DNA of 64,000 bases from Alcaligenaceae bacterium SAGV5 (lineage in GTDB: Bacteria > Pseudomonadota > Gammaproteobacteria > Burkholderiales > Burkholderiaceae_B). Made by a program: the position numbers and the translations under genes. This document shows positions 28,925-38,098 of this stretch, piece after piece; position 1 is the stretch's first letter, and each line of letters begins with the position of its first letter. The stretch covers positions 1,736,001 to 1,800,000 of the forward strand of contig SPDP01000001.1 in the NCBI GenBank assembly GCA_009360345.1, given 5' to 3'. Below the pieces are notes generated by a model, which was not told the DNA's origin, made no database searches, and saw only the letters and a list, made by a program, of their open reading frames with translations.

Positions 28925-31261
28925 CTATGGGGTGGCGACGACTTCGTACCAGGGCGCCGTTTCAGCGGCTGTGTATTGCAGGTCGACGATCGCCCGTCCG
29001 CCCCCGACGCGGACACGCGCGGGTGGCAGTGCAGGGGTGCGCCGGCCTTCGCCGTCCAGCGGGAATATCTCGATCCGGCTGGCCTTCGACGGCCAACTGA
29101 CCTGCATGCGATGGGCGGCAAGCCACGCAGGCGGCTGGGCATTGCGTGATCCCGACACGGAGCCGGGGGACTGCGGGTCGGGTTCCAGCGTCCATGAGTC
29201 CGAGCCGCTGGGGTGGCGAGCCTGCGCCTTGGGGCGAGCCGGTATGGAGCCCGGCTGGGTTCCGACCGTGGCGGTGCCCAAGGTCAGCAACAACCCGCGT
29301 GCGGAGGCGACCGCCTCGTTGTCCAGGGTGCTGAGCGTGACGGCAGCGGCAAAGGCGGATGCCGGTGGCGCGTGGGCGACCCGCAGGCCGCCCGCTTCGG
29401 CGCTCCGTTCGTCCGTCGGGCCGTAGTAGCCCAGCAGGCGGGGGGCGCGGAGCGTGAGCACCTTGCGTTTGGGATCGTAGTCCGCGGCAGCGGGGGCGGC
29501 GTTGTCCGGCGGTGTCGCCAGGAGAGACGTGAGACCCGGCGACACCGCGATCCGGCGCTGCCAGATGTCCGCGGTGGATAGCCCGTACAAGCCGGCCAGG
29601 TAGCCATCGGTGCGGTCGGTGCCATCCGGCGCCAGGCCACGCGCGGTAAGGAGGGCCTGCAGCGCCACGGGCATGGGCAGCGTCAAGGATGCGGCGGGCG
29701 ACGGGAGCCAGTTCTCCCGGAACAGTCGCGCGCTTTGACCGACATTGACGAATTTGCCCCAATCGCCGCTCAGCCCGAAATTGGAGGGGGCCTGGCTGCC
29801 GCTGGGGTTTTCCCCATAATCGAAGAAAAACAGCCCATCCCAATCCTGAAGCGAGGCGTAGGCGGCAACCAGGGGGACGATTTCTCCCGCCGGTCCGCTG
29901 GGAAAGGGATGATTGAACTCGCTGACGACGAAGGGTTTGCCTGCCTGCCGCCTGAATGACGACAGACGCAGCATGTCCATGTGCTTGCCGGTCAGCGATA
30001 CGTTCCAGATGCGCCAGTTGCGGATGTTGCCGCTGCCCTGGACGAAGTCTGGATGGTCTACGTAGAAATGATCGTCCAGATAGTCCATGCCTTCATGCGA
30101 CGTCAGGTTCAACAGCCCGCCATAGCCGACCTGGGTGCCTGTCACGGGCACGTCGAAGCCGGCGCTGCGGCGTACCGCCTGGCGCATCCGGTCCAGATAC
30201 CGGCGGTCCTGTTCTGCGAGGAACTGGACGAAATCGAGTATGCGCCGGGCGGGAGGCTTGACGGCCGGCGCCGGCGCCGGATCGCTGATCAGCGCACGAG
30301 CGCGGCGCTCGACCTTCTGGAACAAGGCATCGAAGGCGGTGGAGGTTCGCTGTGCGTCGGCGGGTGAAGGCAGCTCGAGCGGGCCGGCGCGGTTGGTGCA
30401 GTCCTGCCACGCCGCGCACGCGGCCTGGGCCGAGCCGTACTGCCGGGAGACCCAGTCGCGCCAGGCCTCCAGCAGGATATCGCGGTACGCCGCGGGTACT
30501 GCGTCCCGCCATTCGTTGCGTTGCCAGGCCGCCAGCAGCGAGGATTCATTGTTGATCTCGACCATTCCCAGCGCGGGATTGTCGCGCAGGCCCAGCCGGC
30601 CGATGGCCTCTTCGGCGAATTTCTCTTGCAGCGCGACCATGCGGGGATGGTAGACCACGATGGGACTGGCGATGGGCCGTTTCATCCGATCCGCTTCGTA
30701 GGCCGGCACGGCATCCGCGTCGGGGCGGAAGCGATACCCTACGTGCAGGTTCAGGTTCACGTAGATGCCTTCCCGGGAGAAGGCTCGAATGAGGTTGCGC
30801 AAGCGCTCGACCGCTGCTTCGTTGAACGTGGGGTAGGGGCCGGGCGTCAGCAGGCTCGCCGGTGCATCGGTCGACGTGCCGGGCGATGTATCCAGGTGGT
30901 GGAGCCGCACGGCATTGAAACCCAGTTTTCGAAGCCTCCGCGCCAGTCTCGGCGCTTCTTCCGCTCTCGGGAAATTGGCGCCGAAACTCAGATTGATGCC
31001 GAACAGGCGGACGCGTTCGTCATCGTCCGTGTTCCAGCGTCCGTCCGGGCCGGCGCGATAGAAGTGGCCGTTGCGTGCGGACAGGCGGGCTTGCGCATCC
31101 AACGGCGCATTGAGCGCGGATTGGTCGGGAGCGCCGCCCAGCGCGTTCTCGTCGATGGCAAAGGGGTAGAGCGCCGGTGGGGGCGCATCGGTGCCGTGCG
31201 TCGCTCCCGCCAGCAGCAACCCCAGGGAAAGCAGCGAGCGAGCGAAGAAGAGGCGGGGCAT
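28925..31261 (-). CDS. Secreted clan-A (GH5-like) glycoside hydrolase
   Basis: A 778-residue protein with a signal peptide (FFARSLLSLGLLLAGATHG). The early domain reads RLFGINLSFGANFPRA and LRKLGFNAVRLHHLD, as in (beta/alpha)8 GH5-type enzymes. Likely acid/base Glu239 sits in GMVEINNESSL and the nucleophile Glu448 in PFVVSEFNHPF. A C-terminal beta-rich region lies beyond ~560. Hydrolases in polysaccharide loci trim the product or release misplaced polymer (compare PslG). The start at 31261 overlaps the polymerase stop (ATGA). The substrate is unknown. Confidence 0.85.
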   Translation of the reverse strand: MPRLFFARSLLSLGLLLAGATHGTDAPPPALYPFAIDENALGGAPDQSALNAPLDAQARLSARNGHFYRAGPDGRWNTDDDERVRLFGINLSFGANFPRAEEAPRLARRLRKLGFNAVRLHHLDTSPGTSTDAPASLLTPGPYPTFNEAAVERLRNLIRAFSREGIYVNLNLHVGYRFRPDADAVPAYEADRMKRPIASPIVVYHPRMVALQEKFAEEAIGRLGLRDNPALGMVEINNESSLLAAWQRNEWRDAVPAAYRDILLEAWRDWVSRQYGSAQAACAAWQDCTNRAGPLELPSPADAQRTSTAFDALFQKVERRARALISDPAPAPAVKPPARRILDFVQFLAEQDRRYLDRMRQAVRRSAGFDVPVTGTQVGYGGLLNLTSHEGMDYLDDHFYVDHPDFVQGSGNIRNWRIWNVSLTGKHMDMLRLSSFRRQAGKPFVVSEFNHPFPSGPAGEIVPLVAAYASLQDWDGLFFFDYGENPSGSQAPSNFGLSGDWGKFVNVGQSARLFRENWLPSPAASLTLPMPVALQALLTARGLAPDGTDRTDGYLAGLYGLSTADIWQRRIAVSPGLTSLLATPPDNAAPAAADYDPKRKVLTLRAPRLLGYYGPTDERSAEAGGLRVAHAPPASAFAAAVTLSTLDNEAVASARGLLLTLGTATVGTQPGSIPARPKAQARHPSGSDSWTLEPDPQSPGSVSGSRNAQPPAWLAAHRMQVSWPSKASRIEIFPLDGEGRRTPALPPARVRVGGGRAIVDLQYTAAETAPWYEVVATP

Positions 31262-32589
31262 CAGCCTGCTCCCCGCGGCGCGCCCGGCATCGCGTCCCGC
31301 ACCCGATTGTGCGCGGACAGCAAGAGCGACGAATAGATGAGGAGACAGTTCTGGAACAGTACGCCGCTGAAGAACTGTGACTCGGACAGGTTCGAGACCA
31401 GGATCAGCAGGAAAAAGGCTCCGTGCAAGGCGGCGAGGTCGCGGTCGTGGCGCCCCAGCTGGATCAGGCTCGCAAGATGCCAGAGCAGCATCGCCGCGAA
31501 CAGGCATACGCCGATCCACCCCAGTTCGTTGAGCAGATCGATATAGCCGTTGTGGGCCTGCAGGGGAATCCAGTTCAGAGCATCGATCACGTACTGCGAG
31601 GGACTGCCGATGTTCAGCCAGAAGGCACCGTACCCAATGCCTTGGATGGGGTGGCGCGCGATTTCCTGCTGTACGAGCACCCAGAGCTCGGTCCGGCCGG
31701 TCAGGTCCGGGCTTTTGTTGAGGAGGGAAAGCAGGGGGGCGGCCAGGTCGTCCCAGCCGGGCAGGCGGCCCAGCGCCAGGAACGCGAGCAGCAGGACCAA
31801 CGCAACTGCGATGCCCAAAACCAGCCCGATCTGGGGCAAGGCATACCGCCCGCCGAGATAGGGCTTGCGCAGGAACAGGAAAAAGCCGCTGCCAAGCAGG
31901 CCGGACAGCAATGCCGTCGAACTGCGCGACATGACGAGCATGAACAGCGCGAATACCAGAAGGGCAAGCTGGCCTCGCCGGTCTCCGTCGTTCCGCGCGA
32001 TGCGATAGACGCCGAGCACGGTGGCAAAGCAGGCGACGACGCCCAGCGTATTCTTGTGCCAGAGGATGCCGTGCCAGCCGCCTTCGCGCAGCCGGTCGAT
32101 TCCAACCGACGGAAACAGCAGGACGACAATGAACGAGACGATCAAGAGGGCGATGAGCGCCCGGTGGAGAACGCGCGCAAAAAAATCGTGGGACACGAAC
32201 GGCAGTGTCAGCGAGAGGCCGATCAGCACCAATCCCATTTGCTGGATCGAGCGCTTGACGGTGACTTCCGGATAGGGAGACCACAAGACCGTCAGCGCCG
32301 CCCAGGCGATCACGGCCAGCAGGAAAGGATTGGCCGTTCGCAGCACACGGAAGGTCCAGCGGCCATGATGCCAGGCCTGTATGGCCGCCAGAAGGAACAG
32401 CGGGCCGAACACGGCCTGCAGCCAGATCGAGCCCTCGGAGAAGCTGGCATCGGCCAGCGTGTTGTTCGCCAGGAAGTCGATGGTCCGTATGAATGGAAAG
32501 GCCAGGCTGACGACGATGAAGGCCGCGAGCAGCCCCTTTTCCCAGGGGGGAACGATGGCGGCGGCGTAGGGGCGGGGCGAGGCATGCAT
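31261..32589 (-). CDS. O-antigen ligase/polymerase-family protein (Wzy-like)
   Basis: A 442-residue protein with about 11-12 hydrophobic segments and the Wzy_C/WaaL signature region (HKNTLGVVACFATVL; later IQGIGYGAFWLN and the loop WIPLQAHNGYIDLLNELG). In an exopolysaccharide locus with a flippase and Wzc-like proteins this is most simply the polymerase that joins repeat units in the periplasm. Ligases share the fold and cannot be excluded. The start MHASPRPYAAAIVPPWEKG is at 32589, 14 nt after the glycosyltransferase gene. Confidence 0.88.
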   Translation of the reverse strand: MHASPRPYAAAIVPPWEKGLLAAFIVVSLAFPFIRTIDFLANNTLADASFSEGSIWLQAVFGPLFLLAAIQAWHHGRWTFRVLRTANPFLLAVIAWAALTVLWSPYPEVTVKRSIQQMGLVLIGLSLTLPFVSHDFFARVLHRALIALLIVSFIVVLLFPSVGIDRLREGGWHGILWHKNTLGVVACFATVLGVYRIARNDGDRRGQLALLVFALFMLVMSRSSTALLSGLLGSGFFLFLRKPYLGGRYALPQIGLVLGIAVALVLLLAFLALGRLPGWDDLAAPLLSLLNKSPDLTGRTELWVLVQQEIARHPIQGIGYGAFWLNIGSPSQYVIDALNWIPLQAHNGYIDLLNELGWIGVCLFAAMLLWHLASLIQLGRHDRDLAALHGAFFLLILVSNLSESQFFSGVLFQNCLLIYSSLLLSAHNRVRDAMPGAPRGAG

Positions 32590-32603
32590 CGGGGGCGGAT
32601 TCC

Positions 32604-33527
32604 TCACACCGCGTATTCGAGATACCTGTGGCCCGCCAGCGCTCCCAGCTTGCCCAGTTGCGCGCATGCCGTGCGCAGCCAGCGGATGCCGCGCGCCTTG
32701 GAGAAGGGGAGGCAGGCCAAGGCGAGCGCGCCCGCGATGAGCAGTTGCGCCGTGGCGCGCAGGCCGAGCCAGAGGGTTCGGCCTGCTCGGTCCCATCCCC
32801 GGCGCCGCGCGAGGTCGGAGCGGATGAAGCTTTGTCCGCCACGATAGCCCCGGCGCAGGATCCATCGCAGGTTGGCGCGGCTGGGGGGGACTTCCTCGCT
32901 GACGCGGGCTTCTTCGCTCCAGATGATCGTCGCGCCCGCAAGCTCCGCGTCCCGGAACAGCATGGTGTCCGAGCCGCCGGTGACGCCAAAGGCAGGATCG
33001 AACGGCCCCTTGAGCCGCGCCAGCATCGCCGCGCGCAGCAGGCAATTGCCGGAATAGGCCTGCGTATATCGCAGGCGGGTACCGGTGGGCATCGAGGGCG
33101 CGGCGAAGAATCCTCCCCGGGCCATCCAGTCGGGCGCGTCCGGCGGGAGCCGGCCCTCGACCGGGCCGATCACGACATCGGCCTGGGAGCTGCGTTGAGT
33201 CTGGATCAACTGCGCCAGCCAGGCATCCGACGGCTGTTCGTCATCATCGATGAAAACGATGAACTCCCCTCGCGCTGCCTGCACGGCCGCATTGCGGGCC
33301 AGCGCGATATTGGGTTCAGGAACATGCAGGGGGCGCAGTTCGAACGGAAACGTCGCGCGCCAGGTATCCAGGACCGAGGCGGCCGATTGTTGGGGGTCGT
33401 TGTCGACGACGATGAGTTCGCAGGTCAGTCCAAGGCGGTCCTGTCTCGCCAGGTCGGCGAGAAGGGTGTCGAGCAAGGCGGGGCGCCTGAATGTGCAAAG
33501 GCAGAGGCTGATGTCCATGGATGTCAT
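32604..33527 (-). CDS. Family 2 glycosyltransferase
   Basis: A 307-residue GT-A enzyme: ISLCLCTFRRPALLDTLLADL, CELIVVDNDPQQSA, ARNAAVQAARGEFIVFIDDDEQPSDAWL (the DxD metal site IDDDE), and a C-terminal amphipathic/hydrophobic region (LLIAGALALACLPFS) that suggests membrane association. It likely adds one sugar of the repeat unit. Its start (ATG at 33527) overlaps the flippase stop by ATGA. A second ATG at 33518 is also possible. Confidence 0.92.
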   Translation of the reverse strand: MTSMDISLCLCTFRRPALLDTLLADLARQDRLGLTCELIVVDNDPQQSAASVLDTWRATFPFELRPLHVPEPNIALARNAAVQAARGEFIVFIDDDEQPSDAWLAQLIQTQRSSQADVVIGPVEGRLPPDAPDWMARGGFFAAPSMPTGTRLRYTQAYSGNCLLRAAMLARLKGPFDPAFGVTGGSDTMLFRDAELAGATIIWSEEARVSEEVPPSRANLRWILRRGYRGGQSFIRSDLARRRGWDRAGRTLWLGLRATAQLLIAGALALACLPFSKARGIRWLRTACAQLGKLGALAGHRYLEYAV

Positions 33528-34771
33528 GTTCCGGTGTGCTGCCGATGGCGTCCGAGATAAACGGCTCCGAGATAGGCGGCGCCAAGTATTTCCACCAAGG
33601 TTACCGAGAAAATCGCGCCCGCCATGCCCAGGCTGGGCAGGCTCACGGAAAGCGTGACCAGCATGATGGCCAGGCCCGCCAGCGAAGTGTGCAGCAACGG
33701 CAGATAGTTGTCTGTACTGATCAGCAGCGTCGTGCAGATCGAGCGGAGCGTGAATGACGCGAAATAACACGCCCATCCCAGCACGAGATGTTCGAGGCCC
33801 GCGTAGTGGGGGCCGAGCACATGGGCGGTCAGCCAGGGCAGCCCCAGCGACAGGAGGCTGACATAGCAGCCGATGCCGACCAGCATGGACAACATCGATC
33901 CCAGTGCCAGCTTGCGCGTGGCCGAGTGGTCGTGGTTGGCGTGTTGCCGGCTGAACAAGGGCAAGGCAATGCGTTGCCAGGCGACGACCCCCAGCATGAT
34001 GGGCATCAGGAGCAGGCGCGATGCGTTCAACTCGGCCGTGGCGGCGACGCCGAGCCATAGGGCGGCCGCGTAGAGGTAGCTGTAGTTGACCACCCAGGAG
34101 GCGAGGGCGCCAGCCAGTCCCAGGCGGCCGCGCTTCCAGATGTCCAGGAAGAGGGTGCGGCGTGCATCGCCCAGGGGGGGGGCGGGAAGGCGGCGTTGCC
34201 CCACCTGGGCCGCGATGCACGCCAGCGTGAGCGCGGTCATGACGACGGGCAGGGTGAGGTGGCCGGTCAGGACGGTGGCCGTGATCAGGATGATCAGGGC
34301 GAGGCCATAGCGCAGATCCGCTTTCAGCACCAGGTCCGGCCGATGGTCCAGGAATAGCAGTCCTCGCCGGAATTCCCGCAAGGCGTTGGCATAGACATAC
34401 GCGCCGAATGCCAGGCCGGTCGCCAGTGCATCGGCTTGCTGGTGGGAGATGCCTATCGCCAGGGCGCCCAGCCCGGCCAGTGCCGACAACGCCAGGGCCA
34501 GCCGGCCTTGCAGCGAGGACGACGCGCCGATCATGGGGAGGCGGTTGGCGAGGTTCCCGTTATTGAGCCTGGTCGTCAGTGGATTGATGATGAGCGAGTC
34601 GCTCACCGACACGACGAACAGCGCACCGACGTAGAGTTGGGCGTAGATGCCATAGGTCTCCTTGGTCGCCAGACGGATCAGGACCAGGCCAAGGGCGAGG
34701 TTCAATGCGCTGAGCCAGGCCTGGTCGATCATGGAGGTCGCCAGGCTGAGGAGAAGACGCTTGCGGGGCAC
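33524..34771 (-). CDS. Polysaccharide flippase, Wzx/MOP-superfamily-like
   Basis: A 415-residue, almost wholly hydrophobic protein with ~12 predicted helices and the MOP-type start (SMIDQAWLSALNLALGLVLIRLATKETYGIYAQL). It probably flips the lipid-linked repeat unit to the periplasmic face. It starts GTG at 34771. It is 11 nt after the EpsG-like gene and overlaps the next gene. Sequence conservation among flippases is weak, so the call rests on topology and position. Confidence 0.85.
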   Translation of the reverse strand: MPRKRLLLSLATSMIDQAWLSALNLALGLVLIRLATKETYGIYAQLYVGALFVVSVSDSLIINPLTTRLNNGNLANRLPMIGASSSLQGRLALALSALAGLGALAIGISHQQADALATGLAFGAYVYANALREFRRGLLFLDHRPDLVLKADLRYGLALIILITATVLTGHLTLPVVMTALTLACIAAQVGQRRLPAPPLGDARRTLFLDIWKRGRLGLAGALASWVVNYSYLYAAALWLGVAATAELNASRLLLMPIMLGVVAWQRIALPLFSRQHANHDHSATRKLALGSMLSMLVGIGCYVSLLSLGLPWLTAHVLGPHYAGLEHLVLGWACYFASFTLRSICTTLLISTDNYLPLLHTSLAGLAIMLVTLSVSLPSLGMAGAIFSVTLVEILGAAYLGAVYLGRHRQHTGT

Positions 34772-34782
34772 TGCGGTCGGCC

Positions 34783-35703
34783 TCAGGAAACCGTGCGGCG
34801 TGAGAACAGGCGCCGGGGCCGGTTGGCCGGGGCATTGGGGGAGGCGTTGTAGATCGAGCCCAGCGCTTGGGCGCCCGTGTGCGCGAGTTCGCCGCGCATG
34901 GCCTGCAGGGCGTCGAGCGAGGTCAGGTCGCGCCGGACGACCGATACGTAGCCATCCGTTTGCCGCGCGATGATCTGGGCGTCGGAATACCGGTTGGCGG
35001 CCGGCGAGTCGATGACGAAAAGTTCGAATCGGTCCGAGAACGCTTTCAGCAGGTGCTTGAGCGCCGGTTCGAGCAAAAGTTCGGTCGGGTTGGGAGGCAG
35101 CGGGCCGGCATCGAGCACCGTCAGCGCGGGGAAATCGGGTAGCGGGGCATCCAGGATGGCCGGAGAGCGGCCCGCCAGGATGGTCGACAGGCCTGTCTGG
35201 GCCCGTTGCCCGGACGCCAGCAGTCCGGTCTGGCCCGATTCCCGCAGGTTCCCGTTGACCAGCAGGGTCCGCTTGCCGGCTTGGGAAAAGGCGACGGCCA
35301 GGCTGGCGGCCAGATAGCTCTTGCCCTCGCCCTGCTCGGGGCTCACGACGGTGAACGCATAGGAGAGCGCGCTGGAGGGAATCTGCGCGGCGATCCCGGC
35401 GCGGATCTGCCGGATGGCCTCCGCTTCCTTGCCATACGGCGAGCGGGCGATCGCGAGGTGCGCGAAGAGTGTGGACCCGTCGGCCTGCGATCGGGCGTAG
35501 TTGAACTGGTTTGCCAGGATGTCCTGCACTTCGCGTTCGGACAAGAGCCCCAACTGGATGGCGGCTTCGCCGAAGCGGATGTTTGCGGTGGACTGCAGGC
35601 CGATGATGCGGCCGACCTGCTCTTCGTTCAGGCGGCCTGTTCGGATCAGGACCTCGCCCATGGTTTCCTGGGAGAGCGGAAGCGTCGAAACGTAGGGGGT
35701 CAT
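34783..35703 (-). CDS. EpsG-like BY-kinase homologue with degenerate Walker A'
   Basis: A 306-residue protein. Residues ~15-70 form a GspE/MshE-N-like domain (MGEVLIRTGRLNEEQVGRI..FGEAAIQLGLLSEREVQDIL), as in EpsG proteins. The kinase domain has an intact Walker A (SPEQGEGKSYLAA) and Walker B (FELFVIDSPA). The Walker A' that normally reads LIDADLR is LVNGNLR, losing the catalytic Asp. The C-terminus has no tyrosine cluster. This suggests an ATP-binding co-polymerase regulator without normal tyrosine-kinase activity. The ATG overlaps the EpsF stop. Confidence 0.88.
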   Translation of the reverse strand: MTPYVSTLPLSQETMGEVLIRTGRLNEEQVGRIIGLQSTANIRFGEAAIQLGLLSEREVQDILANQFNYARSQADGSTLFAHLAIARSPYGKEAEAIRQIRAGIAAQIPSSALSYAFTVVSPEQGEGKSYLAASLAVAFSQAGKRTLLVNGNLRESGQTGLLASGQRAQTGLSTILAGRSPAILDAPLPDFPALTVLDAGPLPPNPTELLLEPALKHLLKAFSDRFELFVIDSPAANRYSDAQIIARQTDGYVSVVRRDLTSLDALQAMRGELAHTGAQALGSIYNASPNAPANRPRRLFSRRTVS

Positions 35704-37103
35704 ACGCGTTCCTTGCCCTGATGGGTGCCGATTTGACCCAGAAGCGGATCCGGAATGGAGCGGCGCAGATCGTCCAGGCAGCGAACCTTGCGGTGGCGCA
35801 GTTCCTGCAGGAACGCGAAGCTCAAGGCGATAAACAGGCCCGCGAGCAGGCTGGCGACGAGGTTGGAAGCGAGCCGCGGACGCGACGGCGAGGTCGGGAG
35901 CGCGGCCTCCCGGAGCACGGCCAGATTGGGCGCGGTGATGTTGCTGGCCATGAGCAGGCCGTCGTACTTTTGCAGCGCCGAGCGGTAGACCTGCTCGACG
36001 CTGGCTTGCTGGCGTTGATAGGAGGCAATGCGGTCACGATATTGCAGTTGTTCGAGAACCTTGCTTCGTTGTTGTTCGATCTGGCGTTGCAGGTCGCGCT
36101 CCTGTGCCGCAAGCTGGTCCGCCTCCGCGCCTGTGCTCTGGTATGCCAGGCGTGCGGCGGTTTGGATCCGCTGCTGAAGCTCGCGGCGCTCGGCCTCCAG
36201 TCCCAGCAGGGTGGGATGCCGGCTTCCGAGCGTCGGCCGGATTTCGTTGAGGCGGCGGTCGATTTCGTTCAGGCGGCTGCGCATGTCGTTGAGCGGGGTG
36301 ATCTGCGACGTGATCGGAAGCTGCTCGACAGGGGTGCCCGCCCGGACCGAGCCTTGCAAGGAAGCAAACCGGGTCTGGGCTTCGAGGCGGCGGGTCTGGA
36401 CCACGCTCAGGGCGTTGGTCAACTGATCGAGCAACTGGGCATCGCGGTCAGTGTTCTCGGTGTCGCCGATCAGTCCCGTCTGCTGCCGGTATTGCGTCAG
36501 TTTTTCCTGGATCGTATCGGCTTCGGCACGCAGGGTGTCGAGCTGGGCGCTGTATTGCTCGCGCAGCGACCGCGCCGACGATGAGGCGACGCGCAGGGTG
36601 ACATCGACATAGGCGCGCACGACGGCATTCGTCATCCGTTGTGCCTCGTCGGCGCTCGGGGCGTCGTAGGAAACGGAAAGAACACGGCTGTTCCGGGCTT
36701 TTTCGACCTGGGTGTTGCGTACGAGCCGCTCGACGAGCTGGTCCTTGGCGCGGGCCACTCCGTGTTTCTGTGCCTGTTCGCGGTATTGGACCGTTTCGTC
36801 CAGGCCCTGGGCGCGGATGACTTCCTCGGCCACGACATGACTGCGAATCATGTCGATCTGCGTTTGCATATAACTGTCGTCGAGCATCGCGGACAGGCCG
36901 CGGCCGCTGATCGGGTCATTTTCCTTGTAGTCGATATACAAGTCGGAAGAGGCGGTCCACACCGTTGGCAGCAGCAGGGTGACGCCCATGCCCAGCAGCA
37001 GGAAGGCCAGGGTGATGGCGAGGATCTGCCTTTGCCGCGCACGCAGCATGGCGGCGATTTGCTGGAGGGTAAGGAGCGTCGAGGTGTCAGGGGTCGGATT
37101 CAC
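35700..37103 (-). CDS. Chain-length determinant protein EpsF (Wzc/GumC N-terminal type)
   Basis: A 467-residue polysaccharide co-polymerase: N-terminal membrane helix (ILAITLAFLLLGMGVTLLL), the Wzz domain (VWTASSDLYIDYKENDP), and a long periplasmic coiled coil (about 170-350) with heptad-rich Glu/Arg/Gln. A second helix (LVASLLAGLFIALSFAFL) is preceded by PTSPSRPRL, the Pro-rich motif of the family. It lacks its own kinase domain, which the adjacent EpsG-like protein supplies. It starts GTG at 37103. First gene of the eps minus-strand operon, 41 nt after tal. Confidence 0.92.
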   Translation of the reverse strand: MNPTPDTSTLLTLQQIAAMLRARQRQILAITLAFLLLGMGVTLLLPTVWTASSDLYIDYKENDPISGRGLSAMLDDSYMQTQIDMIRSHVVAEEVIRAQGLDETVQYREQAQKHGVARAKDQLVERLVRNTQVEKARNSRVLSVSYDAPSADEAQRMTNAVVRAYVDVTLRVASSSARSLREQYSAQLDTLRAEADTIQEKLTQYRQQTGLIGDTENTDRDAQLLDQLTNALSVVQTRRLEAQTRFASLQGSVRAGTPVEQLPITSQITPLNDMRSRLNEIDRRLNEIRPTLGSRHPTLLGLEAERRELQQRIQTAARLAYQSTGAEADQLAAQERDLQRQIEQQRSKVLEQLQYRDRIASYQRQQASVEQVYRSALQKYDGLLMASNITAPNLAVLREAALPTSPSRPRLASNLVASLLAGLFIALSFAFLQELRHRKVRCLDDLRRSIPDPLLGQIGTHQGKERV

Positions 37104-37144
37104 GGTGCCTGAGTATTCTTGCCTGGAGATGGAAGGGCGGGATA

Positions 37145-38098
37145 CTAGCGGGTATTTTGCCCGACGATCAATTGATCTAGTTTTCTGGCATCGGCAACGA
37201 ACACCCGGATTCCTTCGGCCAGTTTCTCGGTCGCCATCGCGTCTTCGTTGAGCTGGAAGCGGAAAGCGGCTTCGCTCGTGTCGATCGGGGCCGGCGGCGT
37301 TGCCGCGTCGGGCATGAGCCTGCGCGGGGCATCACCCTCCGTTGACTGCAGGGAGGCAAGTAGTTCCGGACTGATCGTCAGGAGGTCGCAGCCTGCCAGG
37401 GCGAGGATTTGGCCGATATTGCGGAAACTGGCGCCCATGATCTCAGTTGAAATGTCCCGGGACTTAAAATAATGGTAAACGCGTGCGACCGACTGCACCC
37501 CCGGGTCGGCGCCACCGGCATGGGCCGCTTCGTCCCAGGCCGCGCCCTGGTTTTTCTTGTGCCAGTCGTAGATGCGGCCGACGAAGGGCGAAATCAGTTG
37601 TGCCTGCGCCTCGGCGCAGGCGACGGCCTGCTCCAGCGAGAACAGCAGGGTCATGTTGCAGCGCACTCCCTCGCTTTGCAGCACGCGCGCGGCCTGGATG
37701 CCTTCCCAGGTCGACGCGATCTTGATCAGCACCCGTTCCCGGGGGATGCCCGCGGCGGCGTACAGCGCCATGATGGCACGGGCGCGCTCGATCGTGGCGC
37801 GGGTGTCGAAGGACAGGCGGGCGTCCACCTCGGTGGAGACCCGGCCCGGCACGATGTCCAGGATGGCTTGGCCGAAGGCCACCAGCAGGCGGTCCATCCG
37901 TTCGGCCGTGGAGGCGCCCGCATGGTCCCGCGCCACCCGGTCCAGCAGGGGGCGGTATTCGCTTTTCTGCACCGCTTTCAGGATCAGGGACGGGTTGGTC
38001 GTGGCGTCGGTGGGACGGAACGTCCGCATGGCCTCGAAGTCGCCCGTGTCGGCGACGACGGCGGAATGCTGGCGCAGGGCTTCGAGCTGGTTGGACAC
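37145..38098 (-). CDS. tal: Transaldolase
   Basis: A 317-residue class I transaldolase of the non-oxidative pentose phosphate pathway. The Schiff-base lysine is Lys126 in [24 protein letters not shown] (31-42) and the late [16 protein letters not shown] are typical. It starts [21 protein letters not shown]. Its stop codon is 41 nt before the EpsF start on the same strand, so read-through could make it the first cistron of the exopolysaccharide operon, supplying sugar phosphates (inference). Confidence 0.97.
   Translation of the reverse strand: MSNQLEALRQHSAVVADTGDFEAMRTFRPTDATTNPSLILKAVQKSEYRPLLDRVARDHAGASTAERMDRLLVAFGQAILDIVPGRVSTEVDARLSFDTRATIERARAIMALYAAAGIPRERVLIKIASTWEGIQAARVLQSEGVRCNMTLLFSLEQAVACAEAQAQLISPFVGRIYDWHKKNQGAAWDEAAHAGGADPGVQSVARVYHYFKSRDISTEIMGASFRNIGQILALAGCDLLTISPELLASLQSTEGDAPRRLMPDAATPPAPIDTSEAAFRFQLNEDAMATEKLAEGIRVFVADARKLDQLIVGQNTR

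Noticed and set aside
28925..32989. Single 1354-codon frame covering the hydrolase and the polymerase region
   Set aside because: Only the C-terminal 778 residues from 31261 are protein-like. The upstream part is an out-of-frame reading of the polymerase gene.
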